Part shown: piece by piece, positions 16,964 through 26,118 of the stretch
Layout: each line of letters opens with the position of its first letter
How positions within the stretch are numbered: position 1 is the stretch's first letter
NCBI GenBank assembly: GCA_003353955.1
Contig: PIVJ01000024.1
Span: 1 to 35,483 of the forward strand
From: Bacteroidota bacterium
GTDB lineage: Bacteria; Bacteroidota; Bacteroidia; Bacteroidales; GCA-2711565
Reading direction: 5' to 3'
Length of the DNA stretch: 35,483 nucleotides
The notes under the pieces: generated by a model
Seen by the model: the letters and a program-made list of their open reading frames with translations, nothing else
The model's database searches: none
What the model was told of the DNA's origin: nothing
Program-made: the position numbers and the translations under genes

Positions 16964-17275
16964 TTAGATTTTATAAGGGTTAATTTTCTTAAATATAGTT
17001 AACTGAATAATTCTAAAGAATATAATTCCAATTGCTACTATTCCCAAGGGATGTGCAAGAAATGATGCTGTAATCTCTCCATGGAAAAAATAAGATATTG
17101 AGTGTCCAATACCACAACCGGGGCAATACGAGAATCCAAGATTATGAAATACACAAAGGCTGTAATGTTCTTCGTGTGGTGATGAAAAGGAAAGTAAAAC
17201 CAATGCTGTAATCCATATAATCGCTTCCAGATTAGCTCTGATAAAAATATAAATTGTTTTAATATTCAATTTCAA
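16964..17275 (-). CDS. DUF2752 small membrane protein
   Basis: A 103-residue protein with an N-terminal membrane helix, the family signature CPGCGIGHS near residue 52, and a second and third helix after it. DUF2752 proteins are of unknown function. The close cysteines could bind metal or be redox active, but this is not established. The gene is first in a unit with the TM2 gene three bases downstream. A TACATTTG -7 box lies 19 bases before the ATG. Confidence 0.85.
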   Translation of the reverse strand: MKLNIKTIYIFIRANLEAIIWITALVLLSFSSPHEEHYSLCVFHNLGFSYCPGCGIGHSISYFFHGEITASFLAHPLGIVAIGIIFFRIIQLTIFKKINPYKI

Positions 17276-17294
17276 TATTTATTACTTCTCAAAA

Positions 17295-17302
17295 CAAATG
17301 TA
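17295..17302 (-). promoter_or_regulatory. -7 box (TACATTTG) for DUF2752-TM2
   Basis: Exact TAnnTTTG on the minus strand, 19 bases upstream of the ATG at 17275. Confidence 0.5.
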
Positions 17303-17336
17303 AAAATAATTAAAGGCAATATCAATAAATGGAGAA

Positions 17337-18353
17337 TCAGATAATATTGACTTCTTTCTCAAGCAACACACCAAATTTTTCTTTAACAGTATTTTGAATG
17401 TTGTTAGCCAAGGATAATAGCTGTGTTCCGGAAGCTTCCCCATGATTTACCAGAACTAAAGATTGTGTGTGATGTACTCCCACATCATCCTGCCTTTTTC
17501 CTTTCCAACCACAACTTTCAATGAGCCATGCTGCAGCCAATTTGAATGAACCATCATTTTGCGGGTACGATCTAATCTGTGGGAATTTCTTTTTAAGGTG
17601 AACAAATTCATCTTTGCTAATCAATGGATTTTTAAAAAAACTCCCAGCATTGCCAACTTTTTCCGGATCAGGAAGTTTTGTTTTTCTAATGTTAACCACA
17701 GCATCAAATATGTCCTTGATCTTAGGTTTAAGAATATTATTTGCTTTTAAATAATCATCTAAGGCTACATACCCTAATTTAAGCGTTGGAGTTCTCTCTA
17801 GTTTTAAAGTAATATCAGTGATGAAGTAATCGTCTCTGAACCGGGTTTTAAAGATACTTGTCCGATAACCAAAACCGCACTCATCTTTAGTGAATACTTT
17901 TTGTTTACCACTTTTTAAGTTTACGGCCGTTAGTGATTGCAAGACGCTTTTAATTTCAACCCCATAAGCACCAATATTCTGAATGGGTGCAGCACCAACC
18001 CTGCCCGGAATGTAAGCCAGATTTTCAATGCCACCCCAATTATATTTGACAGCATACTCGACCAACTTTTCCCATATTTCTCCTGCTCCAATCTTTAAAT
18101 AAACCCATGTTGAATCTTCATTGATTATTTCGATGCCCCGAATGGTTGGATGAATGACCAATCCATCGAAGTTTTTAGTAAACAAAATATTACTTCCACC
18201 GCCGAGTATCAGGATCCGATTATTCTTAAATACTTCTTCTCGCATGAGTTCGAGTAACTCATCCATCGACTTAATCTCAACAAAATAGCTTGCAATACTC
18301 TCAATCTGAAAGGTATTTAATTGTTTAAGTGAATAATTATGGAAGAGTTTCAT
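17337..18353 (-). CDS. murB: UDP-N-acetylenolpyruvoylglucosamine reductase
   Basis: FAD enzyme that reduces UDP-GlcNAc-enolpyruvate to UDP-MurNAc in peptidoglycan synthesis. The FAD-binding GGGSN is at 51-55, followed by IPGRVGAAPIQNIGAYG (116-131). YRTS is near 163, and the proton-donor serine is S238 in NAGSFFKNP. The C-terminal AAWLIE.CGWKG and LEKEV complete the type I MurB pattern. At 338 residues it has the normal E. coli-like length. A TATCTTTG -7 box lies 17 bases before the ATG. No other mur gene is nearby. Confidence 0.95.
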   Translation of the reverse strand: MKLFHNYSLKQLNTFQIESIASYFVEIKSMDELLELMREEVFKNNRILILGGGSNILFTKNFDGLVIHPTIRGIEIINEDSTWVYLKIGAGEIWEKLVEYAVKYNWGGIENLAYIPGRVGAAPIQNIGAYGVEIKSVLQSLTAVNLKSGKQKVFTKDECGFGYRTSIFKTRFRDDYFITDITLKLERTPTLKLGYVALDDYLKANNILKPKIKDIFDAVVNIRKTKLPDPEKVGNAGSFFKNPLISKDEFVHLKKKFPQIRSYPQNDGSFKLAAAWLIESCGWKGKRQDDVGVHHTQSLVLVNHGEASGTQLLSLANNIQNTVKEKFGVLLEKEVNII

Positions 18354-18370
18354 AATTTGATTAATGATTT

Positions 18371-18378
18371 CAAAGATA
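18371..18378 (-). promoter_or_regulatory. -7 box (TATCTTTG) for murB
   Basis: Exact TAnnTTTG on the minus strand, 17 bases upstream of the murB ATG. Confidence 0.5.
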
Positions 18379-18460
18379 AATTATTAAAGCAAATTACTCA
18401 TTGAGAAGTCATATATATTTCACACATAAATAGTAAATTAGCTATTACTAAAAATTATCC

Positions 18461-19576
18461 ATGAAAAAAGCCATCGTTTCGGTAATTAATGATTTGGTCA
18501 CAGATCAGCGTGTTCACCGAACATGCCTTAGCTTGATTGAATCGGGCTTTAATGTTATGCTAATTGGGAGAATGAAAAATAATAGTCTTCCCATGAATCA
18601 ACGGACTTACTATACGCATCGAATGAAATTAATTTTTGAAAGAGGCCTTTTATTTTATGCGGAATATAATATTCGCCTTTTCTTCTTTTTATTATTCAAC
18701 AGAACGAATTTATTGGTTTCGAATGATCTTGATACACTCTTACCGAACTATATCATTCATGTAATAAAAGGTATCCCAATCGTTTATGATAGTCACGAAT
18801 ATTTTACTGAGACCCCTGAATTAATAAACAGGCCGGTAGTTCAAAAAGTATGGAAAACTATTGAGAGGACTATACTTCCAAGATTAAAAGACACAATAAC
18901 AGTGAGTGATTCTATTGCCAATCTATTTAGTAAAGAATACGGGATTGATGTTAAGGTGGTAAGGAATATTCCAATTAAAAGAAATATGGAAGGCATACAT
19001 TCAAAGGCAGCACTTGGTTTACCTTTTAATAAGAAGATTTTATTGATGCAAGGCTCAGGACTTAATATTGATCGTGGGCTGAAAGAATTGGTTGAAGCCA
19101 TGCAATATGTTGACGAAAGTATTTTATTGATTATTGGGGATGGAGATGTATTACCAATACTGAAGCAAAAAACAGCATTTCTGAAGATTGAAGAAAAAAT
19201 CATTTTTATTCCGAAACAAGCATTCAATATGCTTTATAATTATACCATTCATGCTGATCTGGGTATCTCCATCGATAAAGACACAAACATTAATTATCGC
19301 TTTAGCCTACCCAACAAACTGTTTGATTATATTCATGCTAACATACCAATATTGGCATCAGAATTACCGGAAATAAAAAACATTATCGACAAATATAATA
19401 TTGGTGAAACTATTGATAACCACAACCCTGAACATATCGCAGAAACAATTAACACCCTACTGTTGAATACAGATTTGTTAACCATTTATAAAAAAAACAC
19501 TAAAAAAGCAGCTCAGGAATTAAACTGGGATATGGAAAAGAAAGTGTTAGAAAAAATATTTAAAGCCTATGCCTGA
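18461..19576 (+). CDS. GT4-like glycosyltransferase
   Basis: A 371-residue GT-B fold enzyme. The N-terminal domain starts KKAIVSVINDLVTDQRVHR and includes the glycine-poor strand pair and VYDSHEYFTE, a motif common in Bacteroidota GT4 enzymes. The nucleotide-binding C-terminal domain holds LLMQGSGLNIDRGLKELVEA, LLIIGDGD, and SLPNKLFDYIHANIPILASELPEI with the donor-binding glutamate region. It probably modifies an envelope glycan. The sugar and acceptor are not known. Its last 8 bases overlap the next glycosyltransferase, which indicates a two-gene operon. Confidence 0.85.
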   Translation: MKKAIVSVINDLVTDQRVHRTCLSLIESGFNVMLIGRMKNNSLPMNQRTYYTHRMKLIFERGLLFYAEYNIRLFFFLLFNRTNLLVSNDLDTLLPNYIIHVIKGIPIVYDSHEYFTETPELINRPVVQKVWKTIERTILPRLKDTITVSDSIANLFSKEYGIDVKVVRNIPIKRNMEGIHSKAALGLPFNKKILLMQGSGLNIDRGLKELVEAMQYVDESILLIIGDGDVLPILKQKTAFLKIEEKIIFIPKQAFNMLYNYTIHADLGISIDKDTNINYRFSLPNKLFDYIHANIPILASELPEIKNIIDKYNIGETIDNHNPEHIAETINTLLLNTDLLTIYKKNTKKAAQELNWDMEKKVLEKIFKAYA

Positions 19577-20696
19577 AAAGCAGTTAAATATAATATCATT
19601 CGACATCCCCTACCCTCCTGATTATGGTGGTGTTATTGACGTGTTTTTTAAAATAAAGACCTTGTATTCCAAGGGTATAAAAATCCACTTGCATTGTTTT
19701 GAATATAAAGATCGAAGTCGAAGTGATGAACTAATAAAATATTGTGCAAGCGTAAGTTATTATAAACGCAAGATTGGTTTTCTCAACATGCTAAGTTCGA
19801 CGCCCTATATTGTCAAAAGCAGGCAGTCTGAACAACTACTAAACAAACTTCTGGAGAATGATTACCCAATACTTTTTGAGGGTTTACATAGCTGTTTTCT
19901 TATTAGCCATCCCGTTTTAACGAAGCGACTAAAAATTTATCGTGCCAGCAATATTGAACATCATTACTATTGGGATTTACATAAAGCCTCCCGCAATATT
20001 CTTAAAAAAGCATATTTTTTAATAGAAATGTTAAAGTTAAAGTGGTATCAACATAAACTTAAAGTTGCAGACTTGATGTTGGCGGTTTCTTTAAAGGACG
20101 AGTCATACTTAAAAAAGAAATTCCCGGACAATAAGATTGAACATCTACCGAGTTTTCATGCAAATAATATTTTAAGAGTAAGTGATGGAAAAGGAAATTT
20201 TGCGTTGTATCATGGCAACCTGGAAGTAGCTGAAAATATAAAAGCTGTAAGCTTTCTGATAAAAAAGGTGTTTTCAAAGATTTCATATCCATTCATAATT
20301 GCCGGAAGAAATCCACCTATCCACCTCAAGAAACTGGCCTCAAAACATGATCACATAAGTGTTGTAGGAAATCCTGTTGATGCATGGATGAATGAGATTA
20401 TTCAAGAAGCACACATAAATGTGATGATCACTTTTCAGGCAACAGGTTTAAAACTCAAACTGATAAATTCTTTATATCAGGGAAGATTTTGTTTGGCGAA
20501 CTCTCAAATGTTGGCTGGTACCAATTTAGATTCGCTTTGCATAATTGCGAACACCCCAATTCAATTAATTACTGAAATTGAAAAACTTAGTACAATTGAA
20601 TTTACCACAACGGATATAAGCGAGAGAAATATAAAGTTGGATGAACTTTATTCAAATGAAAAGAATGCTTATAAATTAATGGAATTAATCTTCTGA
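19569..20696 (+). CDS. Glycosyltransferase, GT-B fold
   Basis: A 375-residue protein opening with IISFDIPYPPDYGGVIDVFFK, the usual N-terminus of GT4-like enzymes that bind the acceptor through a glycine-rich loop. The middle has YRASNIEHHYYW and the C-terminal half shows LYHGNLEVAENIKAV and TGLKLKLINSLYQGRF, which match the family's donor-binding motifs in a weakened form. It overlaps the upstream glycosyltransferase gene by 8 bases and, at its 3' end, the opposing ftsE-like gene by 12 bases. The product is unknown but likely an envelope polysaccharide or glycolipid. Confidence 0.8.
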   Translation: MPEKQLNIISFDIPYPPDYGGVIDVFFKIKTLYSKGIKIHLHCFEYKDRSRSDELIKYCASVSYYKRKIGFLNMLSSTPYIVKSRQSEQLLNKLLENDYPILFEGLHSCFLISHPVLTKRLKIYRASNIEHHYYWDLHKASRNILKKAYFLIEMLKLKWYQHKLKVADLMLAVSLKDESYLKKKFPDNKIEHLPSFHANNILRVSDGKGNFALYHGNLEVAENIKAVSFLIKKVFSKISYPFIIAGRNPPIHLKKLASKHDHISVVGNPVDAWMNEIIQEAHINVMITFQATGLKLKLINSLYQGRFCLANSQMLAGTNLDSLCIIANTPIQLITEIEKLSTIEFTTTDISERNIKLDELYSNEKNAYKLMELIF

Positions 20697-21362
20697 TGAA
20701 TAAACCTTGCCATCCTCGCACTTCAATATGCGCGAAGGGTACTTTTCAATCAGTGAATAATTGTGGGTTGCAATTAAAACCGAGCTGCCGGATTCCGCAA
20801 TTTCTTTAAGCAATCTGATAATCCCGAACGAAGTTTCAGGATCCAGATTCCCGGTTGGCTCATCGGCCAAAATTACTTCCGGATCATTAATCAAGGCACG
20901 GGCTATTGCTACACGCTGCTGTTCTCCTCCTGAAAGTTGATGAGGCATTTTAAACCCTTTAGTTGACAAACCGACTTTAACCAACACATCCTGAAGTTGC
21001 TCCTGCATCTTTTTTTTATTCTTCCATCCGGTTGCTTTCATTATGAAAAGCAGATTATCATTCACGGTTCTGTCAATTAGTAATTGAAAATCCTGAAAAA
21101 CGATACCTATTTTCCGGCGCAAATAAGGAATCTCTTTCTCCCTAATCTTACGTAAATCAAATTCTGCAACACTGGCTTCTCCATCCAACACTGGAATATC
21201 AGCATAAAGTGTTTTCAAGATACTGCTTTTCCCGCTGCCTGTTTTTCCAATCAGGTATACCAATTCTCCTTCAAATATCTTAATACAAACATTTGTTAAT
21301 ACAAGCGTGCTCTTCTGGTAAATTGGAATTTGATTGAGATTTATGATTGGAAATGTTGTCAT
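20685..21362 (-). CDS. ftsE: ABC ATPase of FtsE type
   Basis: A 225-residue ATPase with Walker [10 protein letters not shown] (39-47), a Q-loop in [10 protein letters not shown], signature [15 protein letters not shown], Walker [13 protein letters not shown] and the H-loop in ATHNYSLI. The QDFQLL and [10 protein letters not shown] wording fits FtsE, which with FtsX controls peptidoglycan hydrolysis at the septum. A LolD-like role is an alternative. No ftsX lies next to it, which is usual in Bacteroidota. It lies downstream of the rnf operon on the same strand but beyond its terminator. Confidence 0.8.
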   Translation of the reverse strand: MTTFPIINLNQIPIYQKSTLVLTNVCIKIFEGELVYLIGKTGSGKSSILKTLYADIPVLDGEASVAEFDLRKIREKEIPYLRRKIGIVFQDFQLLIDRTVNDNLLFIMKATGWKNKKKMQEQLQDVLVKVGLSTKGFKMPHQLSGGEQQRVAIARALINDPEVILADEPTGNLDPETSFGIIRLLKEIAESGSSVLIATHNYSLIEKYPSRILKCEDGKVYSSED

Positions 21363-21427
21363 TTATTTTAAATTTCCGAAAGAATACTTATGCTAAAATA
21401 TGAAAAATAAACCAGTGAAATAAGATA

Positions 21428-21462
21428 CAGGCTCCGGTAAACCGAAGCTTGTGTTTTTCTTT
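21428..21462. terminator. Terminator after the rnf operon
   Basis: CAGGCTCCGGT (21428-21438) pairs with ACCGAAGCTTG (21441-21451) with one mismatch and one G-U pair. A T run follows on the plus strand, and an AT-rich stretch on the minus strand. It lies 21 bases after the rnfA stop and separates it from ftsE. Confidence 0.65.
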
Positions 21463-21472
21463 CGATTATACA

Positions 21473-22045
21473 TTAAACTAATCCTGAAAACCCCATAAAT
21501 GCCATTGCTAAGATTCCGGCAGTTACCAAAGCTATCGGTACGCCTTTCATTCCGGCAGGAACTTTCATTAAATCTAAATGCTCACGCATACCTGCAAAAA
21601 TCACCATAGCTAATCCAAATCCAATGGCACTGGCGATTGCAAACACAACGCTTTCCATCAGGTTGAAATTTTTCGAATGTGCCTGAATGGCTACACCGAG
21701 TACAGCACAATTGGTTGTAATTAAAGGGAGAAAAATACCCAACGCCTGATACAAGGGAGGACTGACTTTCTTGAGGATCAATTCAACCATTTGCACCAAG
21801 GCAGCAATGACGAGTATAAAAAATATCGTTTGTAAGAAAGTAATCCCAAAAGGAATCAGAATATAAATTTGAATTAACCAGGTAACCATGGTGGCAATCG
21901 TTAATACAAATAATACTGCACCACTCATTCCTATAGAAGTGCTTACCTTACCAGACACTCCAATAAAAGGGCAGATGCCGAGAAACTGATTAAGTACAAT
22001 GTTACTTACAAAGATTGCACTTATGATGATGATAAAATATTCCAT
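21473..22045 (-). CDS. rnfA: Rnf complex subunit A
   Basis: Membrane subunit (190 residues, about six helices) of the Rnf ferredoxin:NAD+ oxidoreductase, which couples electron transfer to Na+ or H+ pumping. The family stretches NQFLGICPFIGVSG and LITTNCAVLGVA are clear; the conserved cysteines in them bind an iron-sulphur centre with RnfE in known structures. It is the last gene of the operon, 10 bases after rnfE. Confidence 0.95.
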   Translation of the reverse strand: MEYFIIIISAIFVSNIVLNQFLGICPFIGVSGKVSTSIGMSGAVLFVLTIATMVTWLIQIYILIPFGITFLQTIFFILVIAALVQMVELILKKVSPPLYQALGIFLPLITTNCAVLGVAIQAHSKNFNLMESVVFAIASAIGFGLAMVIFAGMREHLDLMKVPAGMKGVPIALVTAGILAMAFMGFSGLV

Positions 22046-22055
22046 ATCTTACTTA

Positions 22056-22643
22056 TTAAGTAATTTTTTTATTCATTTTATTCATTAAGGCAATCAGGTA
22101 ACCAAGTACAATAAATGCACCCGGAGACAGGATAAATATTATAATAGCATCTCCTTCGATCAGTTTGACATCGAAAAATGATCCATTACCCAGGATTTCC
22201 CTAATGCCGCCAAGTATGGTTAATGCAAAAGTAAATCCCAATCCCATTCCCAGACCGTCAAAAATGGAAGAAGTAACACTTTGTTTTGAAGCAAATCCTT
22301 CTGCTCTACCTAAAACTACACAGTTAACAACAATAAGTGGGATGAACAATCCGAGTGAGTCGAACAAAGCAGGGACGTATGCTTGCATCATTAATTCAAC
22401 GATGGTTACAAATGAGGCAATAATTACAATAAATGTCGGGATCCTTACTTTATCAGGAATTTGTTTGCTTACCAATGCAACCACAAGGTTAGAACACACT
22501 AATACAAAAGTGGTTGCCAATCCCATTCCCAAGCCATTAAAAGCCGATGTGGTTACCCCAAGTGTTGGGCACAAACCCAACAATAATACGAAAACCGGAT
22601 TTTCCTTAATAAATCCTTTGGTGAAGTTTTTCCATTGATTCAT
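22056..22643 (-). CDS. rnfE: Rnf complex subunit E
   Basis: A 195-residue membrane protein paralogous to RnfA. The matching half-motifs are LLGLCPTLGVTTSA and LIVVNCVVLGRAEGFAS. It should form the antiparallel membrane pair with RnfA that shares the intramembrane cluster. It starts exactly at the end of rnfG (one-base overlap at 22643) and precedes rnfA by 10 bases. Confidence 0.95.
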   Translation of the reverse strand: MNQWKNFTKGFIKENPVFVLLLGLCPTLGVTTSAFNGLGMGLATTFVLVCSNLVVALVSKQIPDKVRIPTFIVIIASFVTIVELMMQAYVPALFDSLGLFIPLIVVNCVVLGRAEGFASKQSVTSSIFDGLGMGLGFTFALTILGGIREILGNGSFFDVKLIEGDAIIIFILSPGAFIVLGYLIALMNKMNKKIT

Positions 22644-23218
22644 TAGTTGTTCCCTCCTTCATTTTTAAGTGTTGTGTGCGCCCTGTTGAGTGCATCGCAG
22701 AATGCCCGTGAGCTAATTGTAGCTGCTGTAATTGCATCAACATTCCCTCCATCCTTTTTTACTCTAAGAAGGAAAGTTTCAGGGTTTTTATTCTGAAATT
22801 GCGTCTTGAATTTTTCATTACTCATTTTAGTACCCAATCCCGGTGTTTCTTTATGCTGAACAACAGAAGTATTGATGATCTTTCCTTCCGGTGAAAATCC
22901 GACTACGATTCTAATTTGTGTAGGATCATAACCAATATTTGTAAATGTTTCGATAGCAGTTCCCACTAATTGTTCATTCTTAAATCCTTTGTTAAAAATC
23001 AAGGAATCCGTTCCATCTGTATCCATCACTTTATAAGTGAATAATGTGTCAAATTCAGGAATAACTGCTTTAACCGCTGCTACAGCTTTTGCTTTCTTTG
23101 CCAGCGCAATGGGCTCTTTGGTTACATTATAAATGGCACCCAATGCGAAGGCTGAAATTAGCGTGACTACAAAAAGTGTAATCACCATATTTTTGAATGA
23201 AGATTCTTTTTTAGCCAT
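22643..23218 (-). CDS. rnfG: Rnf complex subunit G, with variant flavinylation motif
   Basis: A 191-residue protein with one N-terminal membrane helix and a periplasmic FMN-binding domain. HKETPGLGTKM (about 122-132) is the standard motif before the flavin site. The covalent FMN attachment motif [ST]GAT appears as T164-A-A-T167 in DAITAATISS, so glycine is replaced by alanine; T167 is the expected flavin carrier. A four-helix-bundle gene and a tandem repeat separate it from rnfD. Confidence 0.92.
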   Translation of the reverse strand: MAKKESSFKNMVITLFVVTLISAFALGAIYNVTKEPIALAKKAKAVAAVKAVIPEFDTLFTYKVMDTDGTDSLIFNKGFKNEQLVGTAIETFTNIGYDPTQIRIVVGFSPEGKIINTSVVQHKETPGLGTKMSNEKFKTQFQNKNPETFLLRVKKDGGNVDAITAATISSRAFCDALNRAHTTLKNEGGNN

Positions 23219-23316
23219 TTCTTTAAATGATTATTTTATAATGTCTAATGATTATTCTTTTTACCATCTTTCTAAATGAGTATCTTATAATGCTTAACGA
23301 CTATTTATCTACTATC
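23219..23316. repeat. Imperfect tandem direct repeat of about 49 bases
   Basis: Two copies, 23219-23268 and 23269-23316, share the blocks AAATGA.TAT, TTATAATG and a final AC.ATC with scattered changes and two small gaps. They fill the gap between the four-helix-bundle gene and rnfG and slightly overlap the former's stop. Confidence 0.6.
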
Positions 23317-23665
23317 TTTTATTCTCTTTTGTTGCTTTCCTTGATGAAATAAAAACAGCCATCAATTCCTTAAGTTCGCTGATTAGCCGATCCATCAACT
23401 CATTTGAACTAATAATAATTTCAATTTTAACAAACTCCAACCAATAATTTGCCTTATCAACCTCTTCAATCACAATCAATTTCGAAATAAAACTCTTTTT
23501 TGATTGAACTAAACATGCTGCTCGATAATTCGCAGCAACTGATGTAGAACAACGGATCAATTGACCTTTTAAGTGTAAACCTAATTTATTGTCGGAAAAC
23601 AATAAGGCAACCCTTACACAATCATGTGCAAAATTGTTAGGTCTTATTTTTAAATCATTTTCCAT
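23312..23665 (-). CDS. Four-helix-bundle protein (23S rRNA intervening-sequence type)
   Basis: A 117-residue protein of the small helical family first found in 23S rRNA intervening sequences. The signature IRCSTSVAANYRAACLVQSKKSF and the later EEVDKANYWLEFV are both present. The function is unknown; the structure is a four-helix bundle that forms pentamers in solved homologues. It lies inside the rnf operon between rnfD and rnfG in the same direction, an unexpected place, with repeats on its downstream side. This fits an insertion that keeps operon transcription. Confidence 0.9.
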   Translation of the reverse strand: MENDLKIRPNNFAHDCVRVALLFSDNKLGLHLKGQLIRCSTSVAANYRAACLVQSKKSFISKLIVIEEVDKANYWLEFVKIEIIISSNELMDRLISELKELMAVFISSRKATKENKR

Positions 23666-23709
23666 TATAAATTATATTCTGATATTATTCATTTATCAAT
23701 TATTATTAA

Positions 23710-24744
23710 TCATCTGGCAACCTCCCCAAATCGTTTAGGTTTAATACTTCGATTAATTAACGGAACAAATGCGTTCATTATCAGAATGGCAAATGACACC
23801 CCTTCAGGGTAAGCTCCCCAAATGCGAATAATCACCGTAAGCACTCCACAGCCCAAACCAAATATGAGTTGCCCTTTAAATGACATTGGCGATGAAACCA
23901 TATCGGTTGCCATAAAAATAGCACCTAACATTAAACCTCCCGTAATTAAATGAAAGCCGGGATTAACATATATATCTGGGTTTACCACCCATAAGATTCC
24001 CGTAAATATTATAACAGAGCCAATAAATGAAACCGGAATATGCCAGCTAATAATTTTTCGCATCAACATATAAATACCACCCAATATGAGAGCCAATGCG
24101 GAGATTTCGCCTAACGAACCTCCCAGGTTTCCCATCAACTGATCCATATAATCCGGTATCTTATAAATATAATTAATTCCATCAACCGTCCAGCTTGTTC
24201 CATTCTCCAAAATATCCTGGACTGTTCGACCCACTTTAAGCTCTTCTTTAAGATGACCTAATGGTGTTGGTCCTGTTACCGCATCAGCAAGTGAATTAAA
24301 CAATGCCGATGGTTTTGGCCATGATGTCATCTGTACCGGAAAAGAAATCAAAAGAAATACACGCCCTACCAATGCCGGATTAAATGGGTTTTTTCCCAAG
24401 CCGCCAAATGACATTTTTGCAATCCCAATTGTTACAAATGCACCAATAATGATAATCCATGTTGGAATGTTACTTGGTACATTAAAGGCAAGTAAGATGC
24501 CACTAATAATGGCCGAACCATCCGTTATGGTTACAGGTCCTTTAATCAAATATTTTTGAATAATCCATTCGAAAAGCATACATGCGAACACTGAAAGCAG
24601 TGTTACCCTGATGGCATCCAATCCAAAGAAATAGACTGAAACCAGCAAGGTAGGAATCATGGCGAACGCAACTCCATACATGATTTTCTTGGTTGAATTA
24701 TCTCCATGAACATGCGGAGATCCCGATACCGTGAGTAAATTCAT
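23710..24744 (-). CDS. rnfD: Rnf complex subunit D
   Basis: A 344-residue membrane subunit with about nine helices. ITDGSAIISGILLAF is near residue 73 and the predicted covalent FMN site is T160 in DAVTGPTPL, where the usual [ST]GAT is TGPT. SPMSFKGQLIFGLGCG is near residue 285. It follows rnfC by three bases. The four-helix-bundle gene follows 44 bases downstream. Confidence 0.94.
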   Translation of the reverse strand: MNLLTVSGSPHVHGDNSTKKIMYGVAFAMIPTLLVSVYFFGLDAIRVTLLSVFACMLFEWIIQKYLIKGPVTITDGSAIISGILLAFNVPSNIPTWIIIIGAFVTIGIAKMSFGGLGKNPFNPALVGRVFLLISFPVQMTSWPKPSALFNSLADAVTGPTPLGHLKEELKVGRTVQDILENGTSWTVDGINYIYKIPDYMDQLMGNLGGSLGEISALALILGGIYMLMRKIISWHIPVSFIGSVIIFTGILWVVNPDIYVNPGFHLITGGLMLGAIFMATDMVSSPMSFKGQLIFGLGCGVLTVIIRIWGAYPEGVSFAILIMNAFVPLINRSIKPKRFGEVAR

Positions 24745-24747
24745 ATC

Positions 24748-26082
24748 TTATTTTTTACTTCTGATTCTAATGATTTGACCTACTTTAAACTTCCCTAATC
24801 TGATATAATCAAGCAAAGGGCGTGCTGCAGGACATGTGTATTGGCATGACCCACATTCAATACAATCCATTGCTCGTTCTGCTTCTACCTCTTCCCACAT
24901 TTCACTTTCTGCATATTGTGCAATCAATACCGGTTCCAGTCCCATCGGACAAACGGTAATGCATTTACCGCACCGGATACAATTGGTAGGTTCAATTCTT
25001 CTTGCTTCCTCTTCTTCAAATAATAATACGCCGGAAGTTCCTTTAACAACGGGAACATCTATTGAGTTCAATGCTTTTCCCATCATGGGTCCACCGCTTA
25101 CTATTTTTCCTGTATTTTCAGGAAGACCACCCACTTTTTCAATCAGCGTATTGATAGAAGTACCAATTCTTACTTTATAGTTTCCGGGTTTTGAAACACC
25201 TTTCCCCGTTACGGTAACAGTTCTTTCAATAAGCGGTTTGTTTTTCTGAACAGCTTCGTAAACAGCAAATGCTGTTCCTACATTATTTACAACAGCTCCA
25301 ACTTCAATGGGTAATTTACCTGATGGAACTTGCCGATTAATAACCGTATCAATTAGTTGTTTCTCACCTCCTTGTGGATACTGCACTTTTAAAGTTTCAA
25401 TTTCAATGCCGTCAAAATTTAATGCAAGTTTCGCCAAATTTGCAATAGCATCCGTCTTATTATTCTCAATACCAATGATGGCTCGGTTAACTCCCAGGCC
25501 TTTCATCAAAATAGATGTTCCGATCAAAACTTCTTCTCCGTTTTCAAGCATCAATCGATGGTCAGCAGTCAGATAAGGTTCACATTCTACTCCATTAATA
25601 ATTAACACTTCGGCTTTTTTGCCTTCAGGAACCATTAATTTCACGTGAGAAGGAAAGGTTGCCCCACCCAATCCAACAATTCCCAATTCATGAACCTTTT
25701 TAACAATCTCTTCTTTGGTGAGTGTAATTTCCTTTTTTATCTCGGAAGATCGGTCAATTCCTTCAATCCATTCATCACCATCAACATTAATAAATATGGC
25801 AGGTCTCCGATAACCACTTTGATCCAGAACTTGATCCACTTTGAGAACCTTACCCGAAACGGATGAATGAATATTTGATGAGATGAAAGATTCACCCTTC
25901 GCAATTAGTTGACCAACTTTAATAAGATCACCCTTCTCGACGATTGCTTTAGACGGGGCTCCAAGGCTTTGTGATAATGGGATTATAACCTGTTTAGAGA
26001 AATCCAGCACTTCTGCTGGTTGATCAGCTGAGAATTTGTTTTCTTCGGGATGAACTCCTCCTATTTTAAATGTTTTCAACAT
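24748..26082 (-). CDS. rnfC: Rnf complex subunit C
   Basis: A 444-residue cytosolic subunit that takes electrons from or to NADH through FMN. GLGGATFPSHVK (about residue 137) is the NADH/FMN fingerprint and GVECEPYLTAD follows. Two [4Fe-4S] motifs close the protein, CIRCGKCITVCP (about 368) and CIECGSCQYTCP (about 407). The lysine-rich extension found in E. coli RsxC is absent, as is usual in this phylum. It lies 36 bases after rnfB. Confidence 0.96.
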   Translation of the reverse strand: MLKTFKIGGVHPEENKFSADQPAEVLDFSKQVIIPLSQSLGAPSKAIVEKGDLIKVGQLIAKGESFISSNIHSSVSGKVLKVDQVLDQSGYRRPAIFINVDGDEWIEGIDRSSEIKKEITLTKEEIVKKVHELGIVGLGGATFPSHVKLMVPEGKKAEVLIINGVECEPYLTADHRLMLENGEEVLIGTSILMKGLGVNRAIIGIENNKTDAIANLAKLALNFDGIEIETLKVQYPQGGEKQLIDTVINRQVPSGKLPIEVGAVVNNVGTAFAVYEAVQKNKPLIERTVTVTGKGVSKPGNYKVRIGTSINTLIEKVGGLPENTGKIVSGGPMMGKALNSIDVPVVKGTSGVLLFEEEEARRIEPTNCIRCGKCITVCPMGLEPVLIAQYAESEMWEEVEAERAMDCIECGSCQYTCPAARPLLDYIRLGKFKVGQIIRIRSKK

Positions 26083-26118
26083 TTGGATCCTTCAGTATTT
26101 AATAAATTAAGAGAACTT

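Noticed and set aside
22165-22638. Plus-strand 157-codon ORF opposite rnfE
   Set aside because: Complement of a strongly conserved membrane protein gene; no promoter or domain.
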